The notes under the pieces were generated by a model. It was not told where the DNA came from. It did not search any database and was given only the letters and a program-made list of their open reading frames with translations. Positions 27,900 to 38,346 of a stretch of DNA of 64,000 nucleotides are shown here, piece after piece. The first letter of the stretch is position 1; the number at the start of each line of letters is the position of its first letter. The stretch comes from Nageia nagi. Lineage: Eukaryota > Pinophyta. Made by a program: the position numbers and the translations under genes. The DNA is taken from positions 211,420,001 through 211,484,000 of the forward strand of contig JBITNC010000001.1 of NCBI GenBank assembly GCA_050084985.1. The letters are read 5' to 3'.

Positions 27900-28460
27900 T
27901 AATCCTATGATAAACCATTTTCAACCAATATTTTATTATTATTCACATCTCCTTTTAGAGTTCCATCTCAAAAAATAATGAAGGAATGTTGATAAAGGTT
28001 ATAGGGTTGGCTCTGCAATGATAGACTAGTTTTAGCCTAATCTTTAATGAGTTTCCCACACCTCCTCTTAGAGATCCCATCATTGCATATCGTAAGGATA
28101 TTGGTAAAGGGTGTAGGGTTTGGCTTTATCATGGTGTATGATGTACATGTCTTCTCTTCAAAGTCCCAATCGAGGTACATGTTAGAAGAATGATGGAAAA
28201 GGATGAAGAGTCTGGATTTAAAATGATAGACCATTTTTAACTAATCCTTGATAGCTTCCTACACTTATTTCTTGAGTTCCCATCATAGAAAAGGTTGTAG
28301 AGTTAGATTTAATATGGTTTACTCCCCATAGTTGCCTATGCCTTCATCTAGAAAGCTCCTAACATAGCACAAGCTGGAGAGTTTCTAGCAAAGTTACTAA
28401 GTCTAGATTTACACTCGATAATTGCAACCTCTTCTAGAATCCCATCAAGGCACATTTTGA
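27900..28460. repeat. Degenerate tandem repeat, about 110-130-bp unit
   Basis: Recurring parts are tggtaaaggt..aggg, tggctttaccatg-like, ccttctcttagagt and tcccatcat..aca. They occur about five times here and again at 28900-29040. Strongly diverged; no coding sequence. Confidence 0.5.
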
Positions 28461-29090
28461 AGGAAAAATGGTAAATGTTGAAAGGTTTAGAAAATCTTAT
28501 GCTTTTTGATATCTATTATGATAAATTGATTTACAATCCCCTACCTCTCAAAAATCAATATTTACAAATGATTCATAGACTTTTATCTTGTTTGTATGTA
28601 TTTTGTATAATTCATAAAATAGTGACTTTGCTAAGGAAATTTAAAGATATAGTTTGTTAATCCTTTTACAAGTCTATCAAAATATTTGTTTATTTCATAA
28701 TTTGCATCTTGGTAAGGTGATTCATCAATTAATTAGCATTGCCTTTTTACCTATTCAAATTATGCAAAGTATTTCTTATTCTATGAGGCTTTTTAATAGA
28801 CAATTTGGCATCTTCTTTGCTTAGGCATTAGGTAACCAATTCACTTTTTTTTTGTTGATATTTTTGGATGAAGCATTATGTCCAAATTTGAAACTACAAA
28901 CTTAATGAGGAAAAGGTCACAAGGTTGGCTTTACCATTGTGCTTACCTATAGTTTCCCATGCCTTCTACTAAGTTCCCATCATAGAACACAAAAAAATGT
29001 TGGTAAAGGTCATCAAGTCTGGCTCTATACCCTACAATTTTATCTACAACTATAGGTTCTAGTAGTATTCTTGTTTAATGTATTGATGTA

Positions 29091-29167
29091 TATTCAACTA
29101 GTATTTACCCTATTAATTCACATTAGAAATATTCAACTAGTATTTACCCTATTAATTCACATTAGAA
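29091..29167. repeat. 39-bp perfect direct duplication
   Basis: tattcaactagtatttaccc and the following bases to attagaa occur at 29091 and again at 29130, with no differences seen. Confidence 0.9.
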
Positions 29168-31244
29168 TTTTATGTGCATTTTGCAAAAAATACTTAATGA
29201 AGTACTATTACAAAAATAACATACATTATTTAAAATCTACAAGGCATGATTTTTAAATATATATATATATGCACATATAAGAATTTCTATGTTGCATATA
29301 TTAATATGAAATGATGGATAATACTTAGTAATTACATGCATGAACTTTGAATTGTATATTAATACCTTTGCTTATAAATGTAATGCTACTCCAATTTTCA
29401 CCATCTAAAACCTTTGAATTTAAGACCTTTTTTTTTATTCATTGACTTCTCTTTACAACATATATCCCACATGGTTTACATTTTGATATATTATTGACCT
29501 TATTTAGTCTTCATCATTTCTTTCTAAGTACAAGGGTTCATTCACCAGGCATTCCTATCCTTACTTGCAAGTGGATACTCTTTATGATTATACCCTTATT
29601 TTATTTGGACTTATTTACTGTATCCTTAATCTTGATAAAGTGTACTTGTTATTTTGTAAAGGTTAAATATTGCTAGTTTAAGTGCAAATCAATGTTCGAG
29701 ATAACTTATGATTTAGATCCCATAACAATCCCAAGCATCCTGCATTATTTCCTAGAGTATTTATCCCATTGTACTCCTAAGGGTCTCTAAAGTTTTCCAA
29801 ATGATCCTAAATTTGGGTGGTCCTTAAGACTAATATGGGATCCTTTTCTAAAACATTTGAATGATAGTGGATTTATTCAGGGTTTTTATTTATTATCGAT
29901 CCTTAAGACCATTGTACAAGCAATTGAGACATATTCATTTGATCCCTATAAATTTAATTAATCAATTTTTATAACTTACAAATAAATAAAATCCATAACC
30001 CACTTTAGTTTCATATGTGAGGTCATGTACTTAGGTGGCATTTTCTAACCCTAGTTCCCCACTTTATTCATTAATATACTATGTAAACCATAAACTCATT
30101 AAATCTCAAAGTTAACAATTCCTTCACTAAGAAGGTAGATTCTAATTCTAAGTCAAATTAGGTTTTATCCTTTAAAATTTTATCATTAATATCTTGACCT
30201 TATTATATAAAAACTTTGTATTTATCAATCCCATTTATTCCCATTAGGTTCCATTTGTACCCATTTTGATCCCAACTTGAAATTTCTTGAATGATCACAA
30301 ATTGTCATTTGGAACCATTATAGTTCAAATTTAGGATTATTTCTAAGTATTTAGGATATTTTTGGATTTTATTGGAATTAATAACCTAACAATATACTTC
30401 TTTAGGAGTCTTAGTAAAATCATCTACTTAAATCAATTTATACTACCCACTACTAATCATGAAATAATAACTATTAATTCCTACTCCTATTCATGTAATC
30501 ATAGCATTAAACCATCATAATATTATTTTCAATAAAAAATAAAACTTATTAATCATTTATATAGTAAAACCAATTCATTGAAATACAACTCATCTACTTT
30601 CCATTTACCATATTATCATGACATAAATACAGATCAACCTTTAATGAATTAATATAATACAACCCATTTAATCATTAATGGGATATTTTTGACAAATAAT
30701 ACTATTTCATATCCAATGAGTTTCTAATTCAAATTTATTTGTCATATGGTTTTGACCATTGTATCAACTATCGAACATCTCCATCGATCTTCATGTAATG
30801 AGCATCGAACATCCCTTAGAACTTGATGGGTGGATCAAATACTAGGAGGAAGGATGATCAAGACAACCCTTTTTAAACTTGATCATTATGCAAATGAATT
30901 TAACTATAGACCTCAGGAGAAATTAACTTTTTTCCTTGGTTAATGTACATTAATCTATTATTTATTTACCCTATAATTAATCTATCATAATTAATTAAAT
31001 CATTCACAATAAGGTCTTGGATACCTTAATAATTAATTAATGAAATTGGTACTATTTGAATTATTTTATTAAACATTATACCAATATCATAATCTCAAAA
31101 TCATAATTTATTTAATACAAGATTCTAAAGAGTTCTTGAATTACTTATTAAAAATATTAAACATACTTATCACCTCATTAGATACTAATTAGTTTAATTG
31201 ACAAACTTAGATAATAATAAGAAAATATATTTTTATTACTTCAT

Positions 31245-32200
31245 CTTTCTCCACTTTCACATGAATTTAATAATATTTCTTTACTAAACATCATATTAGA
31301 ACTTTAATAAAATTCATGTCAAAATAAATTCATTAATCTCTAACTAAAGGCATAAGGAGAAATATTTGACTAGTCTCCTTAAAATATCATAAAATATATA
31401 ATATAATTTGTACATGAAATTTTCTACCCCTATATCTAAATAAAAACAAAAGAACATCCCACTCTTTTACTTTTTAAAGAAAAAAATATGGTACCAACCT
31501 CTAAATAAAATAACCACTATGTCTCTTCAAAAGGTACAACACTTCAACTAATAATTAATGAAACTTTATCATTATAATAAACATCATATTAGGAATTTAA
31601 TAAAATTTATGTCAAAATAAATTTACTAAACTTTAGCTAAAGGCATAAGGAGAAATATTTGACTAGTCTCTTTAAAATATCATAATATAATTTGAACGTG
31701 AAATTTTCCACTTCTACATCTAAATAAAAAGAGAATAACAAAAGAAAATTTCACTCCTTTACTTTTTAAAGAAAATGACATGGTACCAACTTTTAAATGA
31801 AATGACCATTATGTCTCTTCAAATGCTACAAAACTTCAATCAATAATTAATTATATAAAACTTTATCAAATATTATAATAAACATCATATTAAGAATTTA
31901 ATAAAATTTATGTCAAAATAAATTCGTTAAATTCTAATTAAATACATAAGGGGGAATATTTGACTAGTCTCTTTAAAATATCATAGTACAATTTATACAT
32001 GAAATTTTTCACCCCTATATCTAAATAAAAAGAGAATAACAAAAGAAAATCTCACTCCTTTACTTTTTTAAAAAAATGATATGGTAATAATCTATAAATA
32101 AAAGAACCACTATGTCTCTACAAATGGTTCAACACTTTTAACAACCATTAATTCTATGAAGATTTACCAAACATTATGATAGACATCATATTAAATATCT
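31245..32200. repeat. Tandem repeat, about 300-bp unit, three copies
   Basis: The phrase catcatatta is found at 31289, 31582, 31883 and 32183. Each unit carries taaaggcataaggagaaata (or a close form), atttgactagtctc, tctaaataaaaa and ccactatgtctct. Copies are roughly 85-90 percent similar by eye. Confidence 0.85.
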
Positions 32201-35046
32201 CAAAATAGGACTACCTTAACTAGGCAAAAAAATGTAAAAGAATACACCTTGACTTGAAGAGGAAAGAGAGACTTCTTTTCTTCATGTAATTTTGCATCAA
32301 GCTTGAGAATAACCAAAATAAGATGAAAATATCAACAAATATATAGGTAGTTGTTATTGGTATTTTTTCCAAAGCTCTACTCCTTTATTTATACCAATAA
32401 TACATATTTTCAATTAAACATAGTTTCATTCACATCCTTGATGATGTTCGAAGTTGACTAGTGCCATTGGATGGGTCATTACAGTAAATATGGTAATAAT
32501 GGAATTTATTTAAAAGTATATAATAATAATTTGGATCTATTGAATAGTACATCTATATATTTAAAGGTAGTTTAGAAATGATGGATACTAGAAGTTCTTG
32601 AATATTTTTGAAAAAAACCCACTCTATGGTCTAGGAAAGGAGGTAGCTTCAACAAAGATGTAAAACCTCCTAAGACCATAATTAGAGAAAAATTGTGTGT
32701 TAAATTTGATCATAAAATTGGGTGGATTAGGATATGGTACATATAATGTTAGGAACAAAACAAAAAAAGAGTTTTCCTTATCCTCAATTTTTCACCAATC
32801 ATTCTTAGTGCCTATGATCACTCACTTATGGGAGCCTTGGAGGGTTTATGAAAGGAAGATTGTATGAAAGAATATGAAGACTCCTTTATAATTTCAAGCT
32901 CATTGATCAAAAAATATACAAAATATTTAATTGATCTATTTAATGTTATTTTATGTAACAATGTTATAAGGGGTTAGCAGGAGGAAAGGCTAACATCCAT
33001 TCCAAGTATTATGATCATTATATACCTAATCTTAATGTATAGATTTGGAAAGTATTTTTGAAATGAAAAAAGAGTATTTAAGTATAGGATTATTCTCATA
33101 AATAATTGGATATATTTATAATGTACCTAATTGAATAGTAAATATATCATAGTAAAATAATCTAAACAAATTTAATTCCATTCTTATACCTTTGAATGCA
33201 TTGATGGTTTTATGGATAAATACAAGTTAATAGGAAGATAATATATGCTATACCTAATTCTTATGTGCAAGGGTTCTATATAATTATGCAAGGATTTAAA
33301 TGTACTTATTGATAAATTTATCACTAAACTAAGTAATATTAACACAAAATTTTAATTCCATGATATTATCTTTGAATGCATTAATAATTTAGAATTTGAT
33401 CTCTCTCAAATGTTAGGGTTTTAAATAATCATGATATCAATGTGCTTATTTATGGACTTTTCATTAATTAATTTTAATGGTATGAGTCTAAATGTTGTGT
33501 ATCAACCCTCAACTATGATTTTTAGAAAACAAGTATTTCACATTTAGACCTAAGTTCCCAACATGGGAAGTGGTTTCAACACTAACTAATGATACTAGGA
33601 TTCAAATAAGAGCATTCCAATAAGTAATTAAGATATACAATCATAAAAATTTAATATTGGGAGTTTTACCTAAGTCAAAGATACACATCAATATTTAAGT
33701 TTGCATCCTCATGATGGTAAAGGCCTTAATCAAACAAAACTAGAGCATGATCATCACGAGAAATTGCTTGCAAGTGAAATAGGCTTGCATGGTGAGTATG
33801 ACCTAATACTTACCTAAGGAAGTTTATATCTAGGTAAAGTATTGAAAGAATCATCATATGGTAAATGTGGGATAAAATATTTACAAGTAATAGTCTACCC
33901 ATAAGGATTATTTCAAAAACAAAAACAAAACATTGTTCTAAAATGTCAAGGTTTAGGTTAGGTTGCATTACAATAAGTCATGCATGTGAGAGATAAAGGT
34001 GTTAAGGGATATAACCTTTGTATTATTGAGGGAATGCCCCCAAGATAGAGTAAAAATTGATAATATGCCCCAGCATGATCTTTGGGTTACTAATGCATTT
34101 TATCATATGAAATTATAGATCATAATCTTATAAAACATTTTGACTAATCCATTGTGAATTGAAAACCATTTTGTCTATCCTTGTGACATTTCTTGGACCA
34201 TGTAATGCATGAATTCCTTTAAAAACCTATGATTGAACTAAAAAACTTGATAAAAACTTGACCATAAAGAGACTAGTAGATAATATGACTAACATAAACA
34301 TAACAACTTGACCATACAAACATAAAGACATAAAAATATAAAGACATGGTGAATAATTATGTCTCCAACCAACAAAGGGAACAAGTGATAGTTAATTATG
34401 CCCCCAAGAATAAAAGGGATTGTATGCAATGCATGTTGCAATCTAGACTATATAAAAATGCATAACTAATTTAAATGAAAATGCAAGCCTAACCTATATG
34501 AAAAAGATAGGAAACATTACCTAATGAGTATTCTTATGAAGTGCAACTTTGATGCTTATTCTCTTTAAATGAAACTTCCTTGCTTTAATATTTAGTATAA
34601 TGATGTGAATAAGCATATTCCTTTTATTTGACCTTATTTTTACATGTGTGAGTGGTCCCTCTTAGAAAACTAGTCCTTTTCCTTAATCTATGTAGCATGG
34701 AAACTACCCCTAGCATGGGTACTCAATATCCAAGGTTGGTTCTAGGTTTTGATTAACTAAAGAGGTATCTTCGTATGCATCCTAATATTTCTTCATGCTT
34801 TCATATTCAAATTTTTCTTCTTGTACTTCTTCTTATTATTGATCATCTTCATCATCATGGATAATCATGTTGAGTGGTTTTTGGATATATTCATCATAAT
34901 GGATGACTAGTATCTTAAGTAAGGGATGCATCATCTTCTGATTGTATTGAGTTAATATGTCTACAATGTTCAATATTATATCCAAGAGCACTTATGTAAA
35001 TATTAGCATCAATAACCCAATTCTTGAAAACGTTATGGATAACTTC
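32201..35046. other. No gene seen
   Basis: AT-rich, no assignable ORF. A minus-strand TGTAATGACCC at 32483 resembles the LTR starts at 20740 and 46101, but the sequence after it is unrelated to them, so I do not call an LTR. Confidence 0.4.
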
Positions 35047-35140
35047 TCTATGAATCATATACATAAATGGACCTCTAATATAATAATTTTCTTTCAAAAT
35101 AAGCATGTGAATCATATACATAAATGGACCTTTTATATAA
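35047..35140. repeat. Short direct duplication, about 56-64 bp apart
   Basis: aatcatatacataaatggac followed by ct(c/t)t.atataata occurs at 35053 and 35111. Confidence 0.8.
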
Positions 35141-35281
35141 TAAAGGTCTCTTTCACTAAGAATAGATAATAATGATGTTAAGAAATACCTTTATGATGAA
35201 TTACTCATCCACCTTTTGGTTTATTGATCTCCAAATCTTCACATAGCTTTTTACAAAATTTTCTAATAGTTTTGATTAACC

Positions 35282-35640
35282 TTACTTACAATGAATCAAA
35301 TCTATTAAATCAAGAGGTTTCTTAATATTACATTGTAAGTGCCTTTTGAACTTATATTTTAGTTGTTTAAAAGAACTAATTGAAGCAGGTTCCAAATTAT
35401 GAAACCACTTTCTTGCATCACCAATCAAACTCAAAGGAAAATATTTAGCCCTTAACTGATCATTGAGTCTACACCTTAGCTCCATGATATACTCATATCC
35501 CTATAAATGACTAATTTGATCTTCATCACCATTAATTTATTCTAATTCAAGTTCCTTATCTATTTCAATGAGGATAGCATTGTGAATCTCCATACTCAAG
35601 GGATTGCTTTTATATTCTATATGGTTTGAATTCATCCCAT
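35282..35640 (-). pseudogene. Ty3/gypsy gag fragment, host of element 1
   Basis: The minus-strand ORF ending at 35282 encodes a recognisable Retrotrans_gag core: RCRLNDQLRAKYFPLSLIGD, ARKWFHNLEPASISSFKQLK and YKFKRHL. In-frame remnants upstream (NPLSMEIHNAILI near 35610) contain a stop. The style is that of Tat/Athila-type plant Gag. The upstream leader is cut by element 1 and probably resumes at 44065. It belongs to a different and older family than element 1, as its Gag sequence is clearly distinct. Confidence 0.75.
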
Positions 35641-35777
35641 ATTTCCTCCCAAAATTTACAACTTGAGACTCAATATGTTTGAATTATTTATTCATAATGG
35701 TACCTAAATTAGACATGTTATTACTAGCATTAGCACTAATTTTAGCATGGGTGTTTCCCTCAATGTTAGTGCTAACA

Positions 35778-35782
35778 TGACT
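35778..35782. repeat. Target site duplication of element 1 (TGACT), left copy
   Basis: TGACT here and TGACT at 44065-44069 flank the element exactly; 5 bp is the normal size for LTR retrotransposons. Confidence 0.95.
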
Positions 35783-36048
35783 TGTTAACACATAAAAATG
35801 ATTTTATGCTTTTAAATCAATAAATTAATGAAATATGCTTGGTTTAACTATATGTCTTGAATGGATAAAAGTGATAATATCAATGTTTGGCTTGAATGGG
35901 AATATTGCATGGGTTATCTTGAATATTGCATGGTATATCTTGAGTATTGTGTGAATCATCTTGTTTATTGATGTATTTATCTTAAATCTTGTGAATTAAC
36001 CTTATTTATGTGGATGCACGCCGACCTATGGGCGGTATTACCTATATC

Positions 36049-36058
36049 TATATAAATA
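36049..36058 (+). promoter_or_regulatory. LTR TATA box (TATATAAATA)
   Basis: A consensus TATA box in the 5' LTR. It would place transcription start near 36085, giving an R region that ends downstream of AATAAA at 36545-36550. The same motif lies at 43473-43482 in the 3' LTR. Confidence 0.7.
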
Positions 36059-36289
36059 AGGGATCTAATAGTAAGTCCACAACAACAAGGATACACATGA
36101 TCCCGCGTATGGTCTTGTAAGTGGCTACCCCCTAAGGTATCTCTTGGTACCGCCTACAAGGCTGTGGTTTGTGTGCTTCCTTGCGCGAGCTATCCTGACA
36201 TCTGCGATCAATTCTGATATTATACTGCTATCTGAGATATCTATATTGAAGAACTGGACCTAACTGAGAGGTCAAAGCTATCAAGATAA

Positions 36290-36366
36290 GGCCGCCGGCG
36301 CTCCTTTGTGAACGGAGAGAACACCGCCGGCGCTCTTATATTACTGAAACGGACCGCCCGCGGTCC
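36290..36366. promoter_or_regulatory. Triplet of GC-rich palindromic sites in the 5' LTR
   Basis: ggccgccggcgctcc (36290), accgccggcgctc (36323) and ggaccgcccgcggtcc (36351) sit about 30 bp apart in otherwise AT-rich DNA. They are variants of GGACCGCCGGCGGTCC. They lie in the inferred 5' untranslated R region. Function unknown. Confidence 0.75.
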
Positions 36367-36643
36367 TCTTTTGGCATCATTGCAGGTTGCGACGCTGTTG
36401 GAAAGGTAGCTTATCATCAGTACATCGCTCATATCTACATCTTCCGTTGTCAGGTACGTTCCGTGAGGTAAGTACACAAATCACGGTCTTGGTTGGTTAC
36501 ATTTACACTTCTGAATAGTTATATGTTGTTCATTGTGTATCTAGAATAAATTGCTATCCGTAGCTAGAATACAGATAATATTGAGTTTGTAGATAACCCC
36601 CCTATTTACTTATTTGCATTCTCAATTTTTATTTGTAAACATT

Positions 36644-36662
36644 TGGTGAACCCGACGTGAAC
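36644..36662 (+). promoter_or_regulatory. Primer binding site-like tract
   Basis: TGGTGAACCCGACGTGAAC starts 2 bp after the LTR and begins with TGG, as a tRNA-primed site must. Element 2 has the same tract with one C-to-T change (57247-57265, minus). It is not the initiator-Met site; I could not assign the tRNA from memory. Confidence 0.75.
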
Positions 36663-36732
36663 TACACATCATTACACTAAAACCCTAAAGGTTTTAGTTC
36701 AGATTAACATCTATCTTGTGAGTGTCTTAGAT

Positions 36733-37950
36733 ATGGAACAGCTCAAGTTATTCTTGCGTAGTCTTTCGAAAAGGGATTTGGATGAACTATTGGTAGAGAT
36801 CAGACATGATGATCCGGAGGGATCCGGAGGAAGGCAACATAGTGCTGAGGGTGACAATAGTAATGTTCAGGCCACAATGGAAGGTATGCAGAGGCAGATA
36901 GATAGATTGACAAGAAGATCAGCTCCGCCTAGCGAGTCTTTCGAATTTGGTAGTCCTTTATGTGATGTCATTCGTAGGCATATGCCCCCAGCCGACTATA
37001 TTAAGCCAAAGTTCAATAAGTTTAATGGTGGAGGAGATCCAAGGAGACATATACAAGGATTTCAGGATGAATGTGAACTCACAATTGGTACAGACCAAAG
37101 GTTGCAGGCTAAATTCTTCCCTCAGAGCTTGGAAGGAGATGCGCGAGAATGGTTCTATGGCTTACCTGAAGGATCCATTACATCATTTGCAGAATTCAGT
37201 GACTTGTTTCTGGAGCAATATAAGCATAACATCAAGAAGGAGGTTATGCTATCAGATTTATGTGCTATTAAACAGGACAGTAATGAGCAATTGGATAAAT
37301 TTGTTGTAAGGTTTAAAAAGATATGGCAGCAGATAAAGACCAAGTTAACAGAAAAGGAGGTAAATAATATTTTTAAAGAAGCTGTTATATTGCCCCTACA
37401 ATCACATGTTATTGATTATACACATCTCACATTCTCCGATATGACATATAAGTTGTTAGAGAAAGAAAAAGTCCTTGTGAAGCTAGGGCATGTAAAGTAT
37501 GGTAACAATGAAAAGACAAAAGCAAAAGACAAGAGACCACAATCGCCAAAGAAAGAAAAAGCTGTCCATGTAGCTGAAAAGACAAGTGAGACAAAGGAAA
37601 AGAGATATGTGAGATTCCCCATACCCCCAAGACACATCTTAAAGGACCTTGCGGAAAAAGGGTTATTACAACCTTTACCAAAGCGTGAGGAAGATCCGAC
37701 GGCAGAAAAACCCCATTGGTATAAGGAAGACAGGTATTGTGAGTATCATCAGGCTAAAGGGCATGCCACTAATGGATGTGGGAACCTTAGAGATAGAATC
37801 CAGAAGCTTATAGAAGACGGATGCTATGTATGTCCGGAAAGGGTTGAAAATACAGGAGAAGAACAACACATCAATATGATCTTTCTTGAAGATGCTTGTA
37901 AGGTTGACACCGGAGGGAGCTCTAGGCCCCCTGGAGGCATTATTTGGTAA
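36733..37950 (+). CDS. gag: Gag polyprotein of element 1 (intact, 405 aa)
   Basis: Structural protein that would package the element RNA. The ATG at 36733 is the first in frame; a GTG at 36718 opens the frame but is an unlikely start. Residues about 90-205 are a Retrotrans_gag core (KPKFNKFNGGGDPRRHIQGF, then DAREWFYGLPEGSITSF). A lysine-rich linker follows (about 250-300), then a knuckle-like CX2HX4HX4C: C336, H339, H344, C349, with histidine in place of the usual second cysteine. The same variant occurs in the gag-protease relic at 48442-48666. The frame stops 56 codons after the knuckle without entering a protease, so Gag is separate from any pol. Element 2 has the same length (1218 nt) with stops. 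Confidence 0.93.
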   Translation: MEQLKLFLRSLSKRDLDELLVEIRHDDPEGSGGRQHSAEGDNSNVQATMEGMQRQIDRLTRRSAPPSESFEFGSPLCDVIRRHMPPADYIKPKFNKFNGGGDPRRHIQGFQDECELTIGTDQRLQAKFFPQSLEGDAREWFYGLPEGSITSFAEFSDLFLEQYKHNIKKEVMLSDLCAIKQDSNEQLDKFVVRFKKIWQQIKTKLTEKEVNNIFKEAVILPLQSHVIDYTHLTFSDMTYKLLEKEKVLVKLGHVKYGNNEKTKAKDKRPQSPKKEKAVHVAEKTSETKEKRYVRFPIPPRHILKDLAEKGLLQPLPKREEDPTAEKPHWYKEDRYCEYHQAKGHATNGCGNLRDRIQKLIEDGCYVCPERVENTGEEQHINMIFLEDACKVDTGGSSRPPGGIIW

Positions 37951-37958
37951 GATCAAAA

Positions 37959-37964
37959 TATATA

Positions 37965-38002
<38 letters not shown>
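37959..38002 (+). repeat. (TA)n plus 35-base poly(A) directly after gag
   Basis: Nine bases after the gag stop a short (TA) run leads into about 35 A. Element 2 has the same structure shortened (12 T and (TA)n on the plus strand, 55927-55952). It marks the place where pol would begin in an autonomous element. Confidence 0.9.
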
Positions 38003-38006
<4 letters not shown>

Positions 38007-38070
38007 GAGAGAAACACGCAGGGAATTAACGGACGTCATGAGATTTGGGAAAATTTATGACGTTATAACA

Positions 38071-38116
38071 GGAGCGTCGGCGGTGTATTTTGTGATAATA
38101 GGACCGCCGGCGGTCC
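38071..38116. promoter_or_regulatory. Pair of GC-rich palindromic sites between gag and the PMD gene
   Basis: ggagcgtcggcggtg (38071) and the perfect 16-bp palindrome ggaccgccggcggtcc (38101), 30 bp apart. Element 2 keeps the pair, damaged, at 55803 and 55834. Confidence 0.75.
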
Positions 38117-38346
38117 TCTTTTAGAGGAAAAATAGGGAAAAGCGAAAGATGCCGAATATGTTCGTAACATGAAGGATCAGAATTTCACGTCATATCGTTG
38201 GTGCTCGTTCTCAAGGATCACGGAACACCAAATTCAAACATCACAAGTACATGCATAAAGAACAAATCAGGTACCAAAATATGTGTTTTATATATATCAT
38301 GCTCAAAATGTCTTTGTTTACAATGATGAGATTACATAGAAATGAT

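Larger units (their letters stand above)
24881..31244. other. No gene seen; AT-rich DNA with degenerate repeats
   Basis: Nothing assignable on either strand. It contains a diverged duplication (25375-26110), a degenerate array (27900-28460, with one more part at 28900-29040) and a 39-bp direct repeat (29091-29167), listed separately. Confidence 0.5.
35783..36641 (+). repeat. 5' LTR of element 1
   Basis: Starts TGTTAACACATAAAAATG and ends TTTGTAAACA. The only difference I found from the 3' LTR is an extra GA step near 36315 (cggagagaac against cggaagaac). It contains a TATA box, a triplet of GC palindromes and an AATAAA signal at 36545. Confidence 0.97.

Noticed and set aside
32474-32483. Minus-strand TGTAATGACCC as an LTR start
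   Set aside because: Only the first few bases resemble the LTRs at 20740 and 46101; no repeat partner or polypurine tract was found.
36241-36477. ORFs of about 78-82 codons in the LTRs (also 43652-43900 and 57459-57773)
   Set aside because: They span the LTR palindromes and untranslated region, differ by frame between copies and show no family motif.
36947-37309. Second ORF inside gag (120 codons)
   Set aside because: Shadow of the gag frame; no independent motif.
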